From Microlunatus sagamiharensis (GTDB lineage: Bacteria > Actinomycetota > Actinomycetes > Propionibacteriales > Propionibacteriaceae): a DNA stretch of 64,000 nt. This document shows, in pieces, positions 26,974 to 35,779 of this stretch (positions within the stretch are counted from its first letter, which is position 1; each line of letters opens with the position of its first letter). The stretch is taken from positions 2,914,001 to 2,978,000 of the forward strand of contig NZ_LT629799.1 in the NCBI RefSeq assembly GCF_900105785.1, written 5' to 3'. The position numbers were made by a program, and so were the translations under genes. The notes under the pieces are model-generated. The model did not search any database and was not told the DNA's origin. It saw nothing but the letters and a program-made list of their open reading frames with translations.

Positions 26974-27723
26974 CTAGCCCCCGACCGTCGTCCCCAGCAG
27001 CGAGCCGATGGCGAACGTCGCGGCCAGCGCGACCGCACCGCCGACCACGAGCCGCAGCGTGGGCCGCAGGGTCGGGGTCTCGTTGAAGCGGGCGCTGGCG
27101 AAACCCGTGACGCCCAGCGCGAGCAGCACCGCCACGAAGGTCAGCGGGACCGCGACCGCGTCGGGCAGCAGCACGATCGCGAGGAAGGGCAGCAGGCCGC
27201 CGGTCAGGAAGGCCGCGGCCGACGCGGCCGCCGCCTGCCCCGCACTGACCACGTCGTCCTCGCTGAGGTTCAGCTCGGCCGACAGGTGGGCGCCCAGCGC
27301 GTCGTGCGCGGTCAGCTCCACCGCGACCTGGCGGGCGGTCTCGTACGACAGCCCCCGCTCCTGGTAGAGGCCGGTCAGCTCGTCCAGCTCCGCCTCGGGC
27401 TCGGCGGCCAGCTCGGCGCGCTCCTTGGCGATGAGCGTGGTCTGGGCGTCGCGCTGGCTGCTGACGGAGACGTACTCGCCGAGCGCCATCGACAGGGCGC
27501 CGCCCACGAGGGCGGCCGTCCCCGAGGCGACCAGGGTGTGCGTCGACGCCCCCGCGCCGGCCACCCCGATGACCACGGCGGCGACGGAGACGATGCCGTC
27601 GTTGGCGCCCAGGACGCCCGCGCGGAGCCAGTTCAGCTGGCGGGAGAGCCCGGAGGTGGCGTGCGGCTCGTCCTCGTGCGCGCCGGGGACGGCTGACCCG
27701 GACGCCGCGTCGATCTCGGTCAG
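26974..27723 (-). CDS. VIT1/CCC1 family Fe/Mn transporter, apparent CTG start
   Basis: Membrane transporter of the VIT1/CCC1 iron-manganese family, about 249 aa. The first helix region LNWLRAGVLGANDGIVSVAA and the QLNWLR motif are diagnostic; a Glu-rich cytoplasmic loop (LIAKERAELAAEPEAELDEL) and three C-terminal helices follow. The first ATG/GTG in frame (27576) would remove the conserved first helix. The frame is open to a CTG at 27723, which has AAGG about 9 nt upstream and lies 4 nt after the stop of the small membrane gene. I therefore propose a rare CTG start with translational coupling; a frameshift near the junction is the alternative. Confidence 0.72.
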   Translation of the reverse strand: MTEIDAASGSAVPGAHEDEPHATSGLSRQLNWLRAGVLGANDGIVSVAAVVIGVAGAGASTHTLVASGTAALVGGALSMALGEYVSVSSQRDAQTTLIAKERAELAAEPEAELDELTGLYQERGLSYETARQVAVELTAHDALGAHLSAELNLSEDDVVSAGQAAAASAAAFLTGGLLPFLAIVLLPDAVAVPLTFVAVLLALGVTGFASARFNETPTLRPTLRLVVGGAVALAATFAIGSLLGTTVGG

Positions 27724-27727
27724 GTCG

Positions 27728-27943
27728 TCAGGCCTTCGGGCTCGCCGGCTCGCTCGGCGTCGCCGCCGTCTCGCCGCCGGCAGCGGGCGCCTCGGGCATC
27801 GGGAACGTCTTCTCGATCTTGCGGAACTGCTTGCGCAGGCTGAAGTAGAGCAGGACGATCGCGGCGCCCAGGACGATCGTGATGATCAGCGGGGTCCACC
27901 CCGGCTTCACGATGTTCGGGTCCAGGTCGAGCAGGGTCAGCAC
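27728..27943 (-). CDS. small single-pass membrane protein
   Basis: 71-aa protein with one membrane helix (PLIITIVLGAAIVLLYFSL) preceded by LDLDPNIVKPGWT, followed by a basic stretch (RKQFRKIEKTF) and a Pro/Ala/Glu-rich tail. GTG 27943 has GAGGAGG 8 nt upstream; GTG 27952 is too close to it. It precedes the VIT-type gene by 4 nt and is almost certainly in one operon with it. No family recognised. Confidence 0.68.
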   Translation of the reverse strand: MLTLLDLDPNIVKPGWTPLIITIVLGAAIVLLYFSLRKQFRKIEKTFPMPEAPAAGGETAATPSEPASPKA

Positions 27944-28024
27944 GTCGGGCACCTCCTCACGGTGTGGTCTACCTGATGAGCCTACGCGCGCGGGCGCACC
28001 CGCCCGGCCCGCGCGGCGGGACGC

Positions 28025-28942
28025 TCAGCCGGCGACCGGGACCGCGATCCCCGCGAACAGGTCGTCCTCGGGCAGCCGCGTGGCGACCGTGGTCCGGACG
28101 AGCTCCCAGTCCTCGGTCGGCCAGGCCTCCTGCTGCAGCTCGAGCGGCACCTGGAAGAAGAAGCCCTCCGGGTCGATCTGCGTCGCGTGCGCGATCAGCG
28201 CCCGGTCGCGGACCTCGAAGTACTCCCCGCACGGCACCCGCGTGGTGATGCGGTTCTCCATCTCCGGGTCAGGCTTCCAGTCGCGCAACCGCTCCTCGTA
28301 CGGCGACTTCAGCCCGCGCGACGTCATGGCCCCGTGAATGGCCGTCGTCTTGTCGAGGTGGAAGCCGAAGGAGTAGTAGAGCTTGGGCACCTGCCAGGCC
28401 GCCCCGAGCTCGGGGTGGAAGTCCGGGTCGGCGGCGTGCTCGTACGCGGCCACGCTGATCCGGTTGCACATGATGTGGTCGGGGTGCGGGTAGCCGCCGC
28501 GCTCGTCGTAGGTGGTCATGACGTGCGGGCGGAAGCGGCGCACGACCTCGACGAGCGGAAGGCAGGCCTCCTCGGGGTCGAGCGTGCCGAAGCTGCCCTC
28601 GGGCAGCGGCGGGAGCGGGTCGCCCTCGGGCAGGCCCGAGTCGACGAACCCCAGCCAGACCTGCTCGATGCCGAGGATGCGGCGGGCGGCGTCCATCTCC
28701 TGCCGGCGGATCTCGGCGATGTTGGCCAGCACGTCCGGGCGGTCCATGTTCGGGTTGAGGATCGAGCCGCGCTCTCCCCCGGTGCAGGTCGCCACCATGA
28801 CCTCCGCGCCCTCGGCCACGTAGCGCGCGGTCGTCGCGGCGCCCTTGCTGGACTCGTCGTCGGGGTGGGCATGCACGTGCAGGAGCCGCAGCCGTTCGCC
28901 GCGGTCGTCCGCACGCAGGGCGGGCTGGATCACGCCGGTCAT
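28025..28942 (-). CDS. mca: mycothiol S-conjugate amidase (Mca)
   Basis: Zinc amidase of the LmbE-like fold that cleaves mycothiol conjugates to mercapturic acids, a detoxification step specific to mycothiol-making actinomycetes; 305 aa. Zinc ligands lie in HVHAHPDDESSKGA and in GYPHPDHIMCNRIS. CTGGERGSILNP and LPEGSFGTL support Mca rather than the paralog MshB. This is the best lineage marker in the window. It is divergent from the DUF4307 gene. Confidence 0.93.
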   Translation of the reverse strand: MTGVIQPALRADDRGERLRLLHVHAHPDDESSKGAATTARYVAEGAEVMVATCTGGERGSILNPNMDRPDVLANIAEIRRQEMDAARRILGIEQVWLGFVDSGLPEGDPLPPLPEGSFGTLDPEEACLPLVEVVRRFRPHVMTTYDERGGYPHPDHIMCNRISVAAYEHAADPDFHPELGAAWQVPKLYYSFGFHLDKTTAIHGAMTSRGLKSPYEERLRDWKPDPEMENRITTRVPCGEYFEVRDRALIAHATQIDPEGFFFQVPLELQQEAWPTEDWELVRTTVATRLPEDDLFAGIAVPVAG

Positions 28943-29008
28943 CGTCCCACGGCTACCGAGGCCGTCTCACGTCCGAAGGCCTTACCGGGGGCGGGGGATG
29001 ATGGTCGC

Positions 29009-29425
29009 GTGACCGTGCCGACGACGCTGGACCCGGCGGCCGCCGAGCGCCTGGCCCGCCGCTACCCGCCGCCGCGGGTCAACCGGCGCACCAAGGCCCT
29101 GATGGTGGCCGTCGCGACGCTCGTCGCGCTCGGCTGGCTCGTCTGGGCGGCCCTGCTGCACGCCGAGCCCGCGGTGACCGGCCAGGTCGCGTCGTACAAG
29201 GTCCTGTCCGACACCTCCATCCAGGTGGAGGTCACCGTGCAGCGCCGCGACCCGTCCAAGCCGGCGAGCTGCCGGCTGCTGGTGCAGTCGACGGACTTCC
29301 AGCCGGTCGCCGAGCAGTCCGTCGAGGTCGGGCCGAGCCAGTTCAAGGTCGTGGACACGAACGTCACGCTCACCACGCTGCGCCGGGCGACGGCGCCCTC
29401 GATCAAGAGCTGCACCTCGTCCTGA
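29009..29425 (+). CDS. DUF4307 domain protein
   Basis: 138-aa actinobacterial DUF4307 protein. A short cytoplasmic N-terminus with RYPPPRVNRRTK is followed by one membrane helix (ALMVAVATLVALGWLVWAAL) and an extracytoplasmic beta-rich domain (SDTSIQVEVTVQRRDPSKPASCRLL) with two cysteines. The position beside mca and greA is common in actinomycetes, but function is unknown. The GTG start has GATGAT exactly 6 nt upstream, a probable leaderless promoter. Confidence 0.85.
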   Translation: MTVPTTLDPAAAERLARRYPPPRVNRRTKALMVAVATLVALGWLVWAALLHAEPAVTGQVASYKVLSDTSIQVEVTVQRRDPSKPASCRLLVQSTDFQPVAEQSVEVGPSQFKVVDTNVTLTTLRRATAPSIKSCTSS

Positions 29426-29495
29426 GCCGCGGGGTCCTGAGACGCGGCGTCCTGAGGCGTGGCCGCGAGGCGTGGGCGCACGCGCCCCGCGTTGC

Positions 29496-29501
29496 TATCC
29501 T
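29496..29501 (+). promoter_or_regulatory. -10 box of leaderless greA promoter (TATCCT)
   Basis: TATCCT is followed by 6 nt (CGTCCG) and the greA ATG. No ribosome site is present, so a leaderless transcript is expected. Confidence 0.6.
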
Positions 29502-29507
29502 CGTCCG

Positions 29508-30011
29508 ATGTCCGAGGCCACACAGACCATCTGGTTGACCCAGGATGCGTACGACAAGCTGCAGGCGGAGCTCGAGCAGCTGTCGGGCCCTGGGCGCGCC
29601 GACGTGAGCGCGCGCATCGCCGCCGCCCGTGAGGAGGGCGACCTCCGCGAGAACGGTGGCTACCACGCGGCGCGCGAGCAGCAGGGCCAGCAGGAGGCCC
29701 GCATCCGTCAGCTCACCGACATGCTCCGCCGCGCCGAGGTCGGCGAGGCCCCGTCGAACAGCGACGAGGTCGCCCCCGGCACGCTCGTGACCATCGCCTT
29801 CGACGGCGACGAGAGCGACACCGACACCTTCCTGCTCGGCTCGCGCGAGGTCCTCGGCCTCGACGACGTCGACACCAACGTCTACAGCCCGCAGTCGCCG
29901 CTGGGCTCCGCGATCCTCGGGAAGTCCAAGGGCGACGAGGCGTCGTACGAGGCCCCGAACGGCAAGAAGATCAACGTGACGATCGTGAAGGTCCAGCCGT
30001 ACGGCGTCTGA
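29508..30011 (+). CDS. greA: transcription elongation factor GreA
   Basis: 167-aa GreA/GreB factor that rescues backtracked RNA polymerase by stimulating transcript cleavage. The N-terminal antiparallel coiled coil contains the acidic tip (REEGDLRENGGYHAAREQQG). The C-terminal FKBP-like domain ends with SPLGSAILGKSKGDEASYEAPNG. Length and domain order are normal. The 156 bp downstream, to the convergent DUF2089 gene, hold a small hairpin (30024-30040, CGCTCCG against CGGAGCG) that may terminate greA and no gene. Confidence 0.95.
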   Translation: MSEATQTIWLTQDAYDKLQAELEQLSGPGRADVSARIAAAREEGDLRENGGYHAAREQQGQQEARIRQLTDMLRRAEVGEAPSNSDEVAPGTLVTIAFDGDESDTDTFLLGSREVLGLDDVDTNVYSPQSPLGSAILGKSKGDEASYEAPNGKKINVTIVKVQPYGV

Positions 30012-30167
30012 TTGCCTCCGCTCCGCTCCGGCGCGGAGCGCGCTCTGGTCCTCCGCCTTCCTCCCTCCGGGTGACGCCGACGAAGAACGTGTCGACGTCA
30101 CCCTCCGGTCGTCCAGGCGGAGGCGCGCGCTCCGGCGACGGTCGCTGACCGCAGACCTCTGGGTTCG

Positions 30168-30572
30168 TCAGAGCTGGGCGAGCAGTGTGGCGGCCTCATC
30201 GGGGCTGAGGGCGCCGGAGGCGACCTCGGAGAGGATCTGGTCGCGGTTCGGGGCGCTCGGCGCCTCCTCCGCGCCCGCCAGACCGAGCTTGCGCAGCAGG
30301 TCGTTGAACCTCGCCCGTGCGGTCGGGTAGGAGACGCCGAGGTGCTTCTCGACCTCGCGCAGGTTGCCGCGCGAGGCGAGGAAGACGCGCAGCATCTCGC
30401 TCTCGCGGTCGTCGAGCGCGCAGTAGTCGCAGGGTGCGAAGAGCCCGGCGAGCTCGGTGCCGCACGTGCCGCAGCCGAGCCGGGTCACGGCCAGCCGGTC
30501 GCCGCAGACCGGGCAGGCGCTCGGCGCCCGGTGCTCGTGCTGGGGTCCGGCGGCCCGGACGCGCTCGCTCAC
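30168..30572 (-). CDS. DUF2089 zinc-ribbon/HTH regulator
   Basis: 134-aa DUF2089 protein. A zinc ribbon is formed by CPVCG, CGTCG and CDYC pairs (about residues 20-50). It is followed by a helix-turn-helix-like segment, LREVEKHLGVSYPTARARFNDLL, and a short C-terminal helix resembling the start of the neighbouring protein (SGALSPDEAATLL versus AGRIDASEAARRI). GTG 30572 overlaps the stop of the upstream gene (GTGA), so the two are translationally coupled. It probably regulates transcription of its own operon, but the target is unknown. Confidence 0.85.
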   Translation of the reverse strand: MSERVRAAGPQHEHRAPSACPVCGDRLAVTRLGCGTCGTELAGLFAPCDYCALDDRESEMLRVFLASRGNLREVEKHLGVSYPTARARFNDLLRKLGLAGAEEAPSAPNRDQILSEVASGALSPDEAATLLAQL

Positions 30573-31603
30573 TCGGAGTCCTTGGCGCTCGCGGCGTCGG
30601 AGCCGACGCGCACCTGCGCGTGCCCCATGACGACCTCGACGTCGAGCCGGGCGTTGCCGTGGCCCATCACGACCTCGTCGCCCGCGCCGCTGTGGCCGCC
30701 GGCCCAGCTGACCCGGCCGAGCTGGGCGTCGCTCTTGACCGTGACGTTGGAGTCGTCGCCGAGGGTGATGGACAGCGAACCCGACTCCGCCCGGACGCGG
30801 TGCCGCCCCTGGGTGATCGTGCCCTTGATGGTGGCCGAGCCCGCCTGCACGAGCACGTCGTGCACCTCGGTCACGTCGAGGAGCTTGGCCCCGCCGGCCG
30901 TCACCCGGATCTTGCCGAGGTGCGGCACGCGCTCGGTGCTCAGCTGGCCGGCCGTGACCTCCACGTCGACGGCGAGCGCCGGGTTGACGCGGAGCAGCAG
31001 CTCCTTGCCCAGCCCGAGCGCCCGGAAGTCCTCGAGGCTGCGCGGCACGCCCCGCAGGATGCTGAAGCCGTCGAGGCTCGGGCCGATCTCGCCGTCGCTC
31101 GACACCTCGAGGGTGGAGCCGTTGCGGCGCAGCACGTGCGGCCCGTCGGCGGAGAGGGTGGCCACCGAGGTCTCCCCCACGATGCGCACCCGGCGACCGA
31201 CGACGCGGACCGTGATCCGGTCGACGCCGTTGGTGCCCTTGGTGCGGGGCCCCTTGCCGTCCGTGGCGGCCGGCTCCGGGACCTCGACGGTCTCCACCGG
31301 CTCCGGCTGGACGTCGCGCGGGGCGCCGACGGTCTCCCGGGCGAAGGTGGCGTGCTGCGGACGGTCGGTGGCCAGGGCCCACGGGTCGCCCGCGGGCTCG
31401 TCGCCCGTACCGGGAGCGGCGGGCGGCGGGCTCGGCACGGCGGTGGGCTCGGACCGGTCTTCCGCCGTCGGGGCGGCGGGTGGGGCCGGCGGGGCCGGCG
31501 GAGCGGCCTTGAGGCCGTCGATCCGCCGGGCCGCCTCGGAGGCGTCGATGCGCCCCGCGGCCAGCTCGTTGAGGATCGCGGACATCAGCGGATCAGTGCT
31601 CAT
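30569..31603 (-). CDS. DUF4097-like beta-repeat protein with N-terminal SHOCT-like helix
   Basis: 344-aa protein. An N-terminal helical motif (SAILNELAAGRIDASEAARRI) is followed by a Pro/Ala-rich linker (about 35-110) and a long repetitive beta region of the DUF4097/adhesin-like type (ITVRVVGRRVRIVGE, LEVSSDGEIG, ADGPHVLRRNGS). There is no signal peptide or membrane helix, so it is probably cytosolic. It is coupled to a DUF2089 regulator, a pairing known in many bacteria and thought to be stress-related. Its ATG at 31603 has no ribosome site; an A/T-rich TTTTACATT box lies ~10-17 nt upstream, so the transcript may be leaderless. Confidence 0.75.
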   Translation of the reverse strand: MSTDPLMSAILNELAAGRIDASEAARRIDGLKAAPPAPPAPPAAPTAEDRSEPTAVPSPPPAAPGTGDEPAGDPWALATDRPQHATFARETVGAPRDVQPEPVETVEVPEPAATDGKGPRTKGTNGVDRITVRVVGRRVRIVGETSVATLSADGPHVLRRNGSTLEVSSDGEIGPSLDGFSILRGVPRSLEDFRALGLGKELLLRVNPALAVDVEVTAGQLSTERVPHLGKIRVTAGGAKLLDVTEVHDVLVQAGSATIKGTITQGRHRVRAESGSLSITLGDDSNVTVKSDAQLGRVSWAGGHSGAGDEVVMGHGNARLDVEVVMGHAQVRVGSDAASAKDSE

Positions 31604-31707
31604 GACCAGAATGTAAAACCCAGCTTTCCATTCCGGAAGGTCTGACGGCGAAGTCCAGGGGTTCCCCTGAGGAGGACGGGGTGCCGAGGCGATTTTCCCT
31701 TTGTTTG

Positions 31708-31743
31708 CATGAGTCAAGCACCTGTACGTATGCTTGCGACATG
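31708..31743 (+). promoter_or_regulatory. MarR promoter with overlapping dyad operator
   Basis: CATGAGTCAAGCA (31708-31720) and TGCTTGCGACATG (31731-31743) form an inverted repeat with 10 of 13 matches and a 10-bp spacer. The -10 box TATGCT (31729-31734) sits inside it, 6 nt before the ATG. A MarR dimer bound here would block the promoter and the start codon, suggesting autorepression. Confidence 0.6.
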
Positions 31744-32202
31744 CAACCGAACGCGGCTCCTGGGGCCGCCGGCCAGGAGGCGACGGGCCACGTCGTCGAC
31801 TCTGTCCTCCACACCACCATGAGCATCGGCCGCCTGATGCGCCAGCGCGTCGTGGGCGACCAGCTGGAGCCCGCGGCCTACTGGGTGCTCAAGCACCTCG
31901 ACCACGGGTCGCTCAGGATCACCGAGCTGGCGAGCAGCGTCCAGCTCGACACCTCCACCGCCTCGCGCCACGTCAGCCAGCTCGAGCGGGTCGGCCTGGT
32001 GGAGCGGAGCCAGGACCCCGACGACGGCCGGGCGCAGCGCATCGACCTCACCCCCGAGGGCCGGGCCCAGCTGCACGCCTCGCTCACGCGCCGGCGCGAC
32101 GCGCTGACCAGTGCCTTCGCGACCTGGGACGCCGCCGACATGGCTGACCTCGACCGCCTCCTCTCCCGCCTCGCCGCCGACATCGAGGCCCGCACTCCCT
32201 AG
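31741..32202 (+). CDS. MarR family transcriptional regulator
   Basis: 153-aa winged-helix MarR regulator. The DNA-binding region reads [20 protein letters not shown] followed by the wing [20 protein letters not shown]. The N- and C-terminal helices form the dimer interface. It starts at ATG 31741 with a leaderless promoter overlapped by an inverted repeat. It lies 80 bp upstream of a DHA2-type efflux pump in the same direction, the classic arrangement for a drug-responsive repressor controlling its pump. Confidence 0.88.
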   Translation: MQPNAAPGAAGQEATGHVVDSVLHTTMSIGRLMRQRVVGDQLEPAAYWVLKHLDHGSLRITELASSVQLDTSTASRHVSQLERVGLVERSQDPDDGRAQRIDLTPEGRAQLHASLTRRRDALTSAFATWDAADMADLDRLLSRLAADIEARTP

Positions 32203-32282
32203 GACGCGCCGGAGAACGACCTCCCCGCGCCCCGTCCCGCAGCACCCACACCACGCACCACCAGAGCAGACAGAGACCCACC

Positions 32283-34052
32283 ATGAGCACGTACGAACCA
32301 CGCCGCGCCCTCGTCGAGGACCCGGCCGCACCGCACCCGGAGGCCGCGCCCTCCGGCCACCCCGCCCGCGCCGCCCGGGAGGCCCTGGAGGCGACCGCCG
32401 CGCAGGCCGGCGGCACCCCGGGCACCAGCACGGCGCCCCAGGCGCCGGCGACGGGCACGGGCACGGGCGACGGCGGCTACCTCAGCCACCGCCAGATCCT
32501 CGTCGTCATCGGCGGCCTGATGGCCGGCATGTTCCTGGCCGCGCTCGACCAGAGCATCGTCGGCGTCGCGCTGCCCAAGATCACCTCCGAGCTCGGCGGC
32601 CTCGACAAGCTCTCCTGGGTCGTCACCGCGTACCTGCTGACCTCGACCGCGGCGACGCCCCTGTGGGGCAAGATCTCCGACCTGCGCGGGCGCCGTCCCG
32701 TCTTCCAGGCCGCGATCCTGGTCTTCCTCGTCGGGTCCGTGATCTGCGGCTTCGCCCTGCCGATCTCGAACGCGCTCGGCCTCTCGGGCATCGACGTGAT
32801 GATCATCGGGCGCGCGGTCCAGGGCCTCGGCGGCGGCGGGCTCATGTCGCTCGCGCTCGCCGTCATCGGCGACGTCATCCCGCCGCGCGAGCGCGGCAAG
32901 TACCAGGGCCTCTTCGGTGCCGTCTTCGGCGTCTCCTCGGTCGCGGGCCCGCTGCTGGGCGGCCTGTTCACCGACCACCTCGGCTGGGAGTGGATCTTCT
33001 TCATCAACCTGCCGATCGGCGCCGCGGCCCTGGTCGTCACCTCGATCGCGCTCAAGCTCCCGCACGTCCAGCGCGACGCGTCGGTGGACTACCTGGGCGC
33101 GGCGACCATCGTCGGCTCGGTGACGAGCCTGGTGCTCTACCTGAGCTGGGCCGGCCCGGACCGCGGGTGGACCTCGGCGGTCGGCCTCGGCCTGCTCGCC
33201 GCGGTCGTCGTCCTCGGCGCGCTCTTCGTCGCGGTGGAGCGCCGCGCCGAGGAGCCGATCATCCCGCTCGAGCTCTTCCGCTCCTGGACCTTCGTGTCCA
33301 ACATCAGCTTCGCCATGATCATGGGCGTCGCCATGTTCGGCGGCCTGATCTACCTGCCCATCTACCTGCAGGCGGTCAAGGGCATGAGCGCCACCGAGTC
33401 CGGCCTGGCCATGCTGCCGCTCGTCCTCGGCATCTTCTCCACCTCGATCTCCGGCGGCCAGATCATGAGCCGCACGGGGCGCTACAAGTGGATGCCGATC
33501 ACCGGCGCGATCGTCGTCGGCGTCGCCTTCGTCGGTCTCTCGCGGATCGCGGTGGACACGTCGTACGGGCTGATCGCCGTGCTGATGTTCGTCTTCGGCG
33601 CGGGCCTCGGCCTCACCATGCAGGTCGTCGTCACCGCCGTGCAGAACAGCGTCGACCGCAGGCACATGGGCGTCGCCACGGCGGCGGTGACCTTCTTCCG
33701 CTCGATGGGCGGCGCGGTCGGGACGGCGCTGTTCGGCGCGATCCTCAACACCCGGCTGGCCCACCACCTCGCCACGGTGATCCCGGCCGGGGCGGGCGGC
33801 CAGGCCGGAGCGGCCACCGGCGCGGTGAACGACGTGACCGCGATCCGCGCCCTCCCGGAGCCGGTCCGCACCTGGGTGCTGACGGCCTTCACCCAGGCCA
33901 TGGACGACGTCTTCCTCGTCGCCGTGCCCTTCCTGGCCGTGGCGCTGGTGATCGCGGTCCTCATGCGCGAGAAGGTGCTGGGCGGCCGGGAGCCGTCGGC
34001 GCCGACCGGCTCCGCCGAGCGCGAGGAGCAGCTGGTGGCCGTCGGCCACTGA
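32283..34052 (+). CDS. DHA2 family multidrug MFS efflux transporter
   Basis: 589-aa proton-driven exporter of the EmrB/QacA (DHA2, 14-helix) family. After about 75 Pro/Ala-rich cytoplasmic residues the helices start at [20 protein letters not shown], which carries the family motif LDxTIV-like. Antiporter motif C-like [17 protein letters not shown] and motif A-like [12 protein letters not shown] are present. It is probably repressed by the MarR protein just upstream. A perfect 12-bp palindromic hairpin follows the stop. The drug spectrum cannot be predicted. Confidence 0.92.
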   Translation: MSTYEPRRALVEDPAAPHPEAAPSGHPARAAREALEATAAQAGGTPGTSTAPQAPATGTGTGDGGYLSHRQILVVIGGLMAGMFLAALDQSIVGVALPKITSELGGLDKLSWVVTAYLLTSTAATPLWGKISDLRGRRPVFQAAILVFLVGSVICGFALPISNALGLSGIDVMIIGRAVQGLGGGGLMSLALAVIGDVIPPRERGKYQGLFGAVFGVSSVAGPLLGGLFTDHLGWEWIFFINLPIGAAALVVTSIALKLPHVQRDASVDYLGAATIVGSVTSLVLYLSWAGPDRGWTSAVGLGLLAAVVVLGALFVAVERRAEEPIIPLELFRSWTFVSNISFAMIMGVAMFGGLIYLPIYLQAVKGMSATESGLAMLPLVLGIFSTSISGGQIMSRTGRYKWMPITGAIVVGVAFVGLSRIAVDTSYGLIAVLMFVFGAGLGLTMQVVVTAVQNSVDRRHMGVATAAVTFFRSMGGAVGTALFGAILNTRLAHHLATVIPAGAGGQAGAATGAVNDVTAIRALPEPVRTWVLTAFTQAMDDVFLVAVPFLAVALVIAVLMREKVLGGREPSAPTGSAEREEQLVAVGH

Positions 34053-34068
34053 CCTCGGACGACCCCGT

Positions 34069-34092
34069 GGGACCCGCCGCGCGGCGGGTCCC
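34069..34092 (+). terminator. terminator after the DHA2 pump
   Basis: GGGACCCGCCGC (34069-34080) is followed directly by its complement (34081-34092), a 24-bp perfect palindrome 17 bp after the stop. The remaining DNA to 34338 has no gene I can support and presumably carries the promoter of the L,D-transpeptidase. Confidence 0.65.
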
Positions 34093-34338
34093 GCGGGCCG
34101 GCCGACACCGCGGCGTCACCATTCCGACGGCCGCCGTAGAAGTACGCAACGGTCTCGTCTCGAGGTCGAGAACGATTAGGAATTGGCCCACCCGGATGGC
34201 ACATTGGGAGCGCGGGTGGGCGGGCACCTTAGCGGAGCCTGAGGTGACGTGCCCACACCGACCACGGACGCCCCGACCGCAGGGCCGACGGCGAGACCGA
34301 GTCCAGCCCGTACGCAGCCTCGAGGAGACGAGCACCGA

Positions 34339-35592
34339 ATGCCGACCCGACGACACCTGGCCGCTGGTGGCCTGGCCTCCGCCGTCCTGCTCCTGGCCGT
34401 GAGCGCCGGCTGCGGCACCGTGCCCGACGCGCAGGGCTCGACCGGTGGCGCCTCAACCCCCGCAGGCAGCTCGCAGCCGAGCAACAGCTCCTCCCCCAGC
34501 CCCTCGGCGACGCCGACCACGCCGGCGGTCGAGCTGTCCTCGAACGTCGACGACGGCGCCAAGGGCGTCCAGGTCTCGACCCTCGTGACCGCCAAGGCGA
34601 GCCAGGGCCAGCTGTCCAAGGTCGCGGTCGACTACACGTACACCGACACCAAGGGCAAGGCCCAGGAGGGCACCCTCAAGGGGTCGATGAACAAGGCGAA
34701 GACGAGCTGGACCGCGGGCGACCGCCTGGAGCCGTCGGGCACCTACACGATGACCGTCACCGGCAAGAACACCGCCGGGGACAAGTCGACGCAGAAGACG
34801 ACGTTCAAGACCCAGCAGCTCGCCCTCAGCGACCAGGTCTTCCCCGAGCTCTACCCGCTGCCCGGCAGCAAGGTCGGCGTCGGGATGCCGGCGGTCGTGC
34901 GCTTCGACACCCCGGTCACCGACCGCAAGTCCTTCGAGAAGAACCTGCACGTCACGACGGTCCCCAAGCAGACCGGCAGCTGGCACTGGTACAGCAACCA
35001 GGAGGTGCACTGGCGCCCGAAGTCGTACTGGAAGCCGGGCACCAAGGTGAGCGTCGAGGCCGACGTCAACGGCGTGCCGGCCGGCAACGGCAACTACGGG
35101 CAGAAGTCGTCGAAGACGAACTTCACCATCGGGCGTGAGTTCGTCATGAAGGTCAACCTCAAGTCGCACTACCTGACGGCGTACAAGGACGGCAAGAAGG
35201 TCCGCAGCATCCCGGTCACGGGCGGCAAGCCGGGCTGGACGACCCGCAGCGGCACCAAGCTGATCATGGCCAAGGAGTACGACAAGGTCATGACCAACGA
35301 GCAGATCGGCGCCGAGGAGGAGTACAGCCTCAAGGCGGCGTACGCGATGCGGCTCACCAACTCCGGGGAGTTCCTGCACTCCGCCCCGTGGAGCGTCGGC
35401 AGCCAGGGCCGCGCGAACGTCAGCCACGGCTGCGTCGGCATGAGCATCGCCGACTCGCGCTGGCTCAGCGAGCAGACCCTGATCGGCGACCCGGTCGTCA
35501 CCACCGGCACCAATCGCGGGATCGAGCCGGGCAACGGCTACTCCGACTGGAACGCGTCCTTCAAGGAGTACGCGAAGGGTTCCGCCCTCTGA
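34339..35592 (+). CDS. L,D-transpeptidase lipoprotein
   Basis: 417-aa YkuD-type L,D-transpeptidase that forms 3-3 cross-links in peptidoglycan, anchored outside the membrane. The lipobox LAVSAGC gives lipidated Cys25; a Ser/Thr/Pro-rich linker follows (about 31-65). Two Ig-like domains span roughly 66-260, as in mycobacterial LdtMt2. The catalytic domain has His347 (FLHSAPW), His363 and nucleophile Cys365 in VSHGCVGMS. GAGGAG lies 11 nt before ATG 34339. It is monocistronic, ending at a strong hairpin. Confidence 0.93.
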   Translation: MPTRRHLAAGGLASAVLLLAVSAGCGTVPDAQGSTGGASTPAGSSQPSNSSSPSPSATPTTPAVELSSNVDDGAKGVQVSTLVTAKASQGQLSKVAVDYTYTDTKGKAQEGTLKGSMNKAKTSWTAGDRLEPSGTYTMTVTGKNTAGDKSTQKTTFKTQQLALSDQVFPELYPLPGSKVGVGMPAVVRFDTPVTDRKSFEKNLHVTTVPKQTGSWHWYSNQEVHWRPKSYWKPGTKVSVEADVNGVPAGNGNYGQKSSKTNFTIGREFVMKVNLKSHYLTAYKDGKKVRSIPVTGGKPGWTTRSGTKLIMAKEYDKVMTNEQIGAEEEYSLKAAYAMRLTNSGEFLHSAPWSVGSQGRANVSHGCVGMSIADSRWLSEQTLIGDPVVTTGTNRGIEPGNGYSDWNASFKEYAKGSAL

Positions 35593-35616
35593 GGGTGAGC
35601 ACCCCCTGAACGACAC

Positions 35617-35652
35617 CGAGGGCGGGTCCGGCTGAGGCCGGGCCCGCCCTCG
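35617..35652 (+). terminator. strong hairpin terminator
   Basis: CGAGGGCGGGTCCGGC (35617-35632) pairs with GCCGGGCCCGCCCTCG (35637-35652), 16 bp with one G-T pair and a 4-nt loop, 24 bp after the L,D-transpeptidase stop. Confidence 0.75.
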
Positions 35653-35779
35653 TGCTGTGCGTGGACGAGAGGGCTCGGGTACGGCGAGCGTGACGACACA
35701 CCGGGTGACCGTTCCGAGGTTGTCCCGAGGTCGTCCGCGCGTCGTCACTCTCGACGCGGCGGCCTCCGGGCCGAACGTT

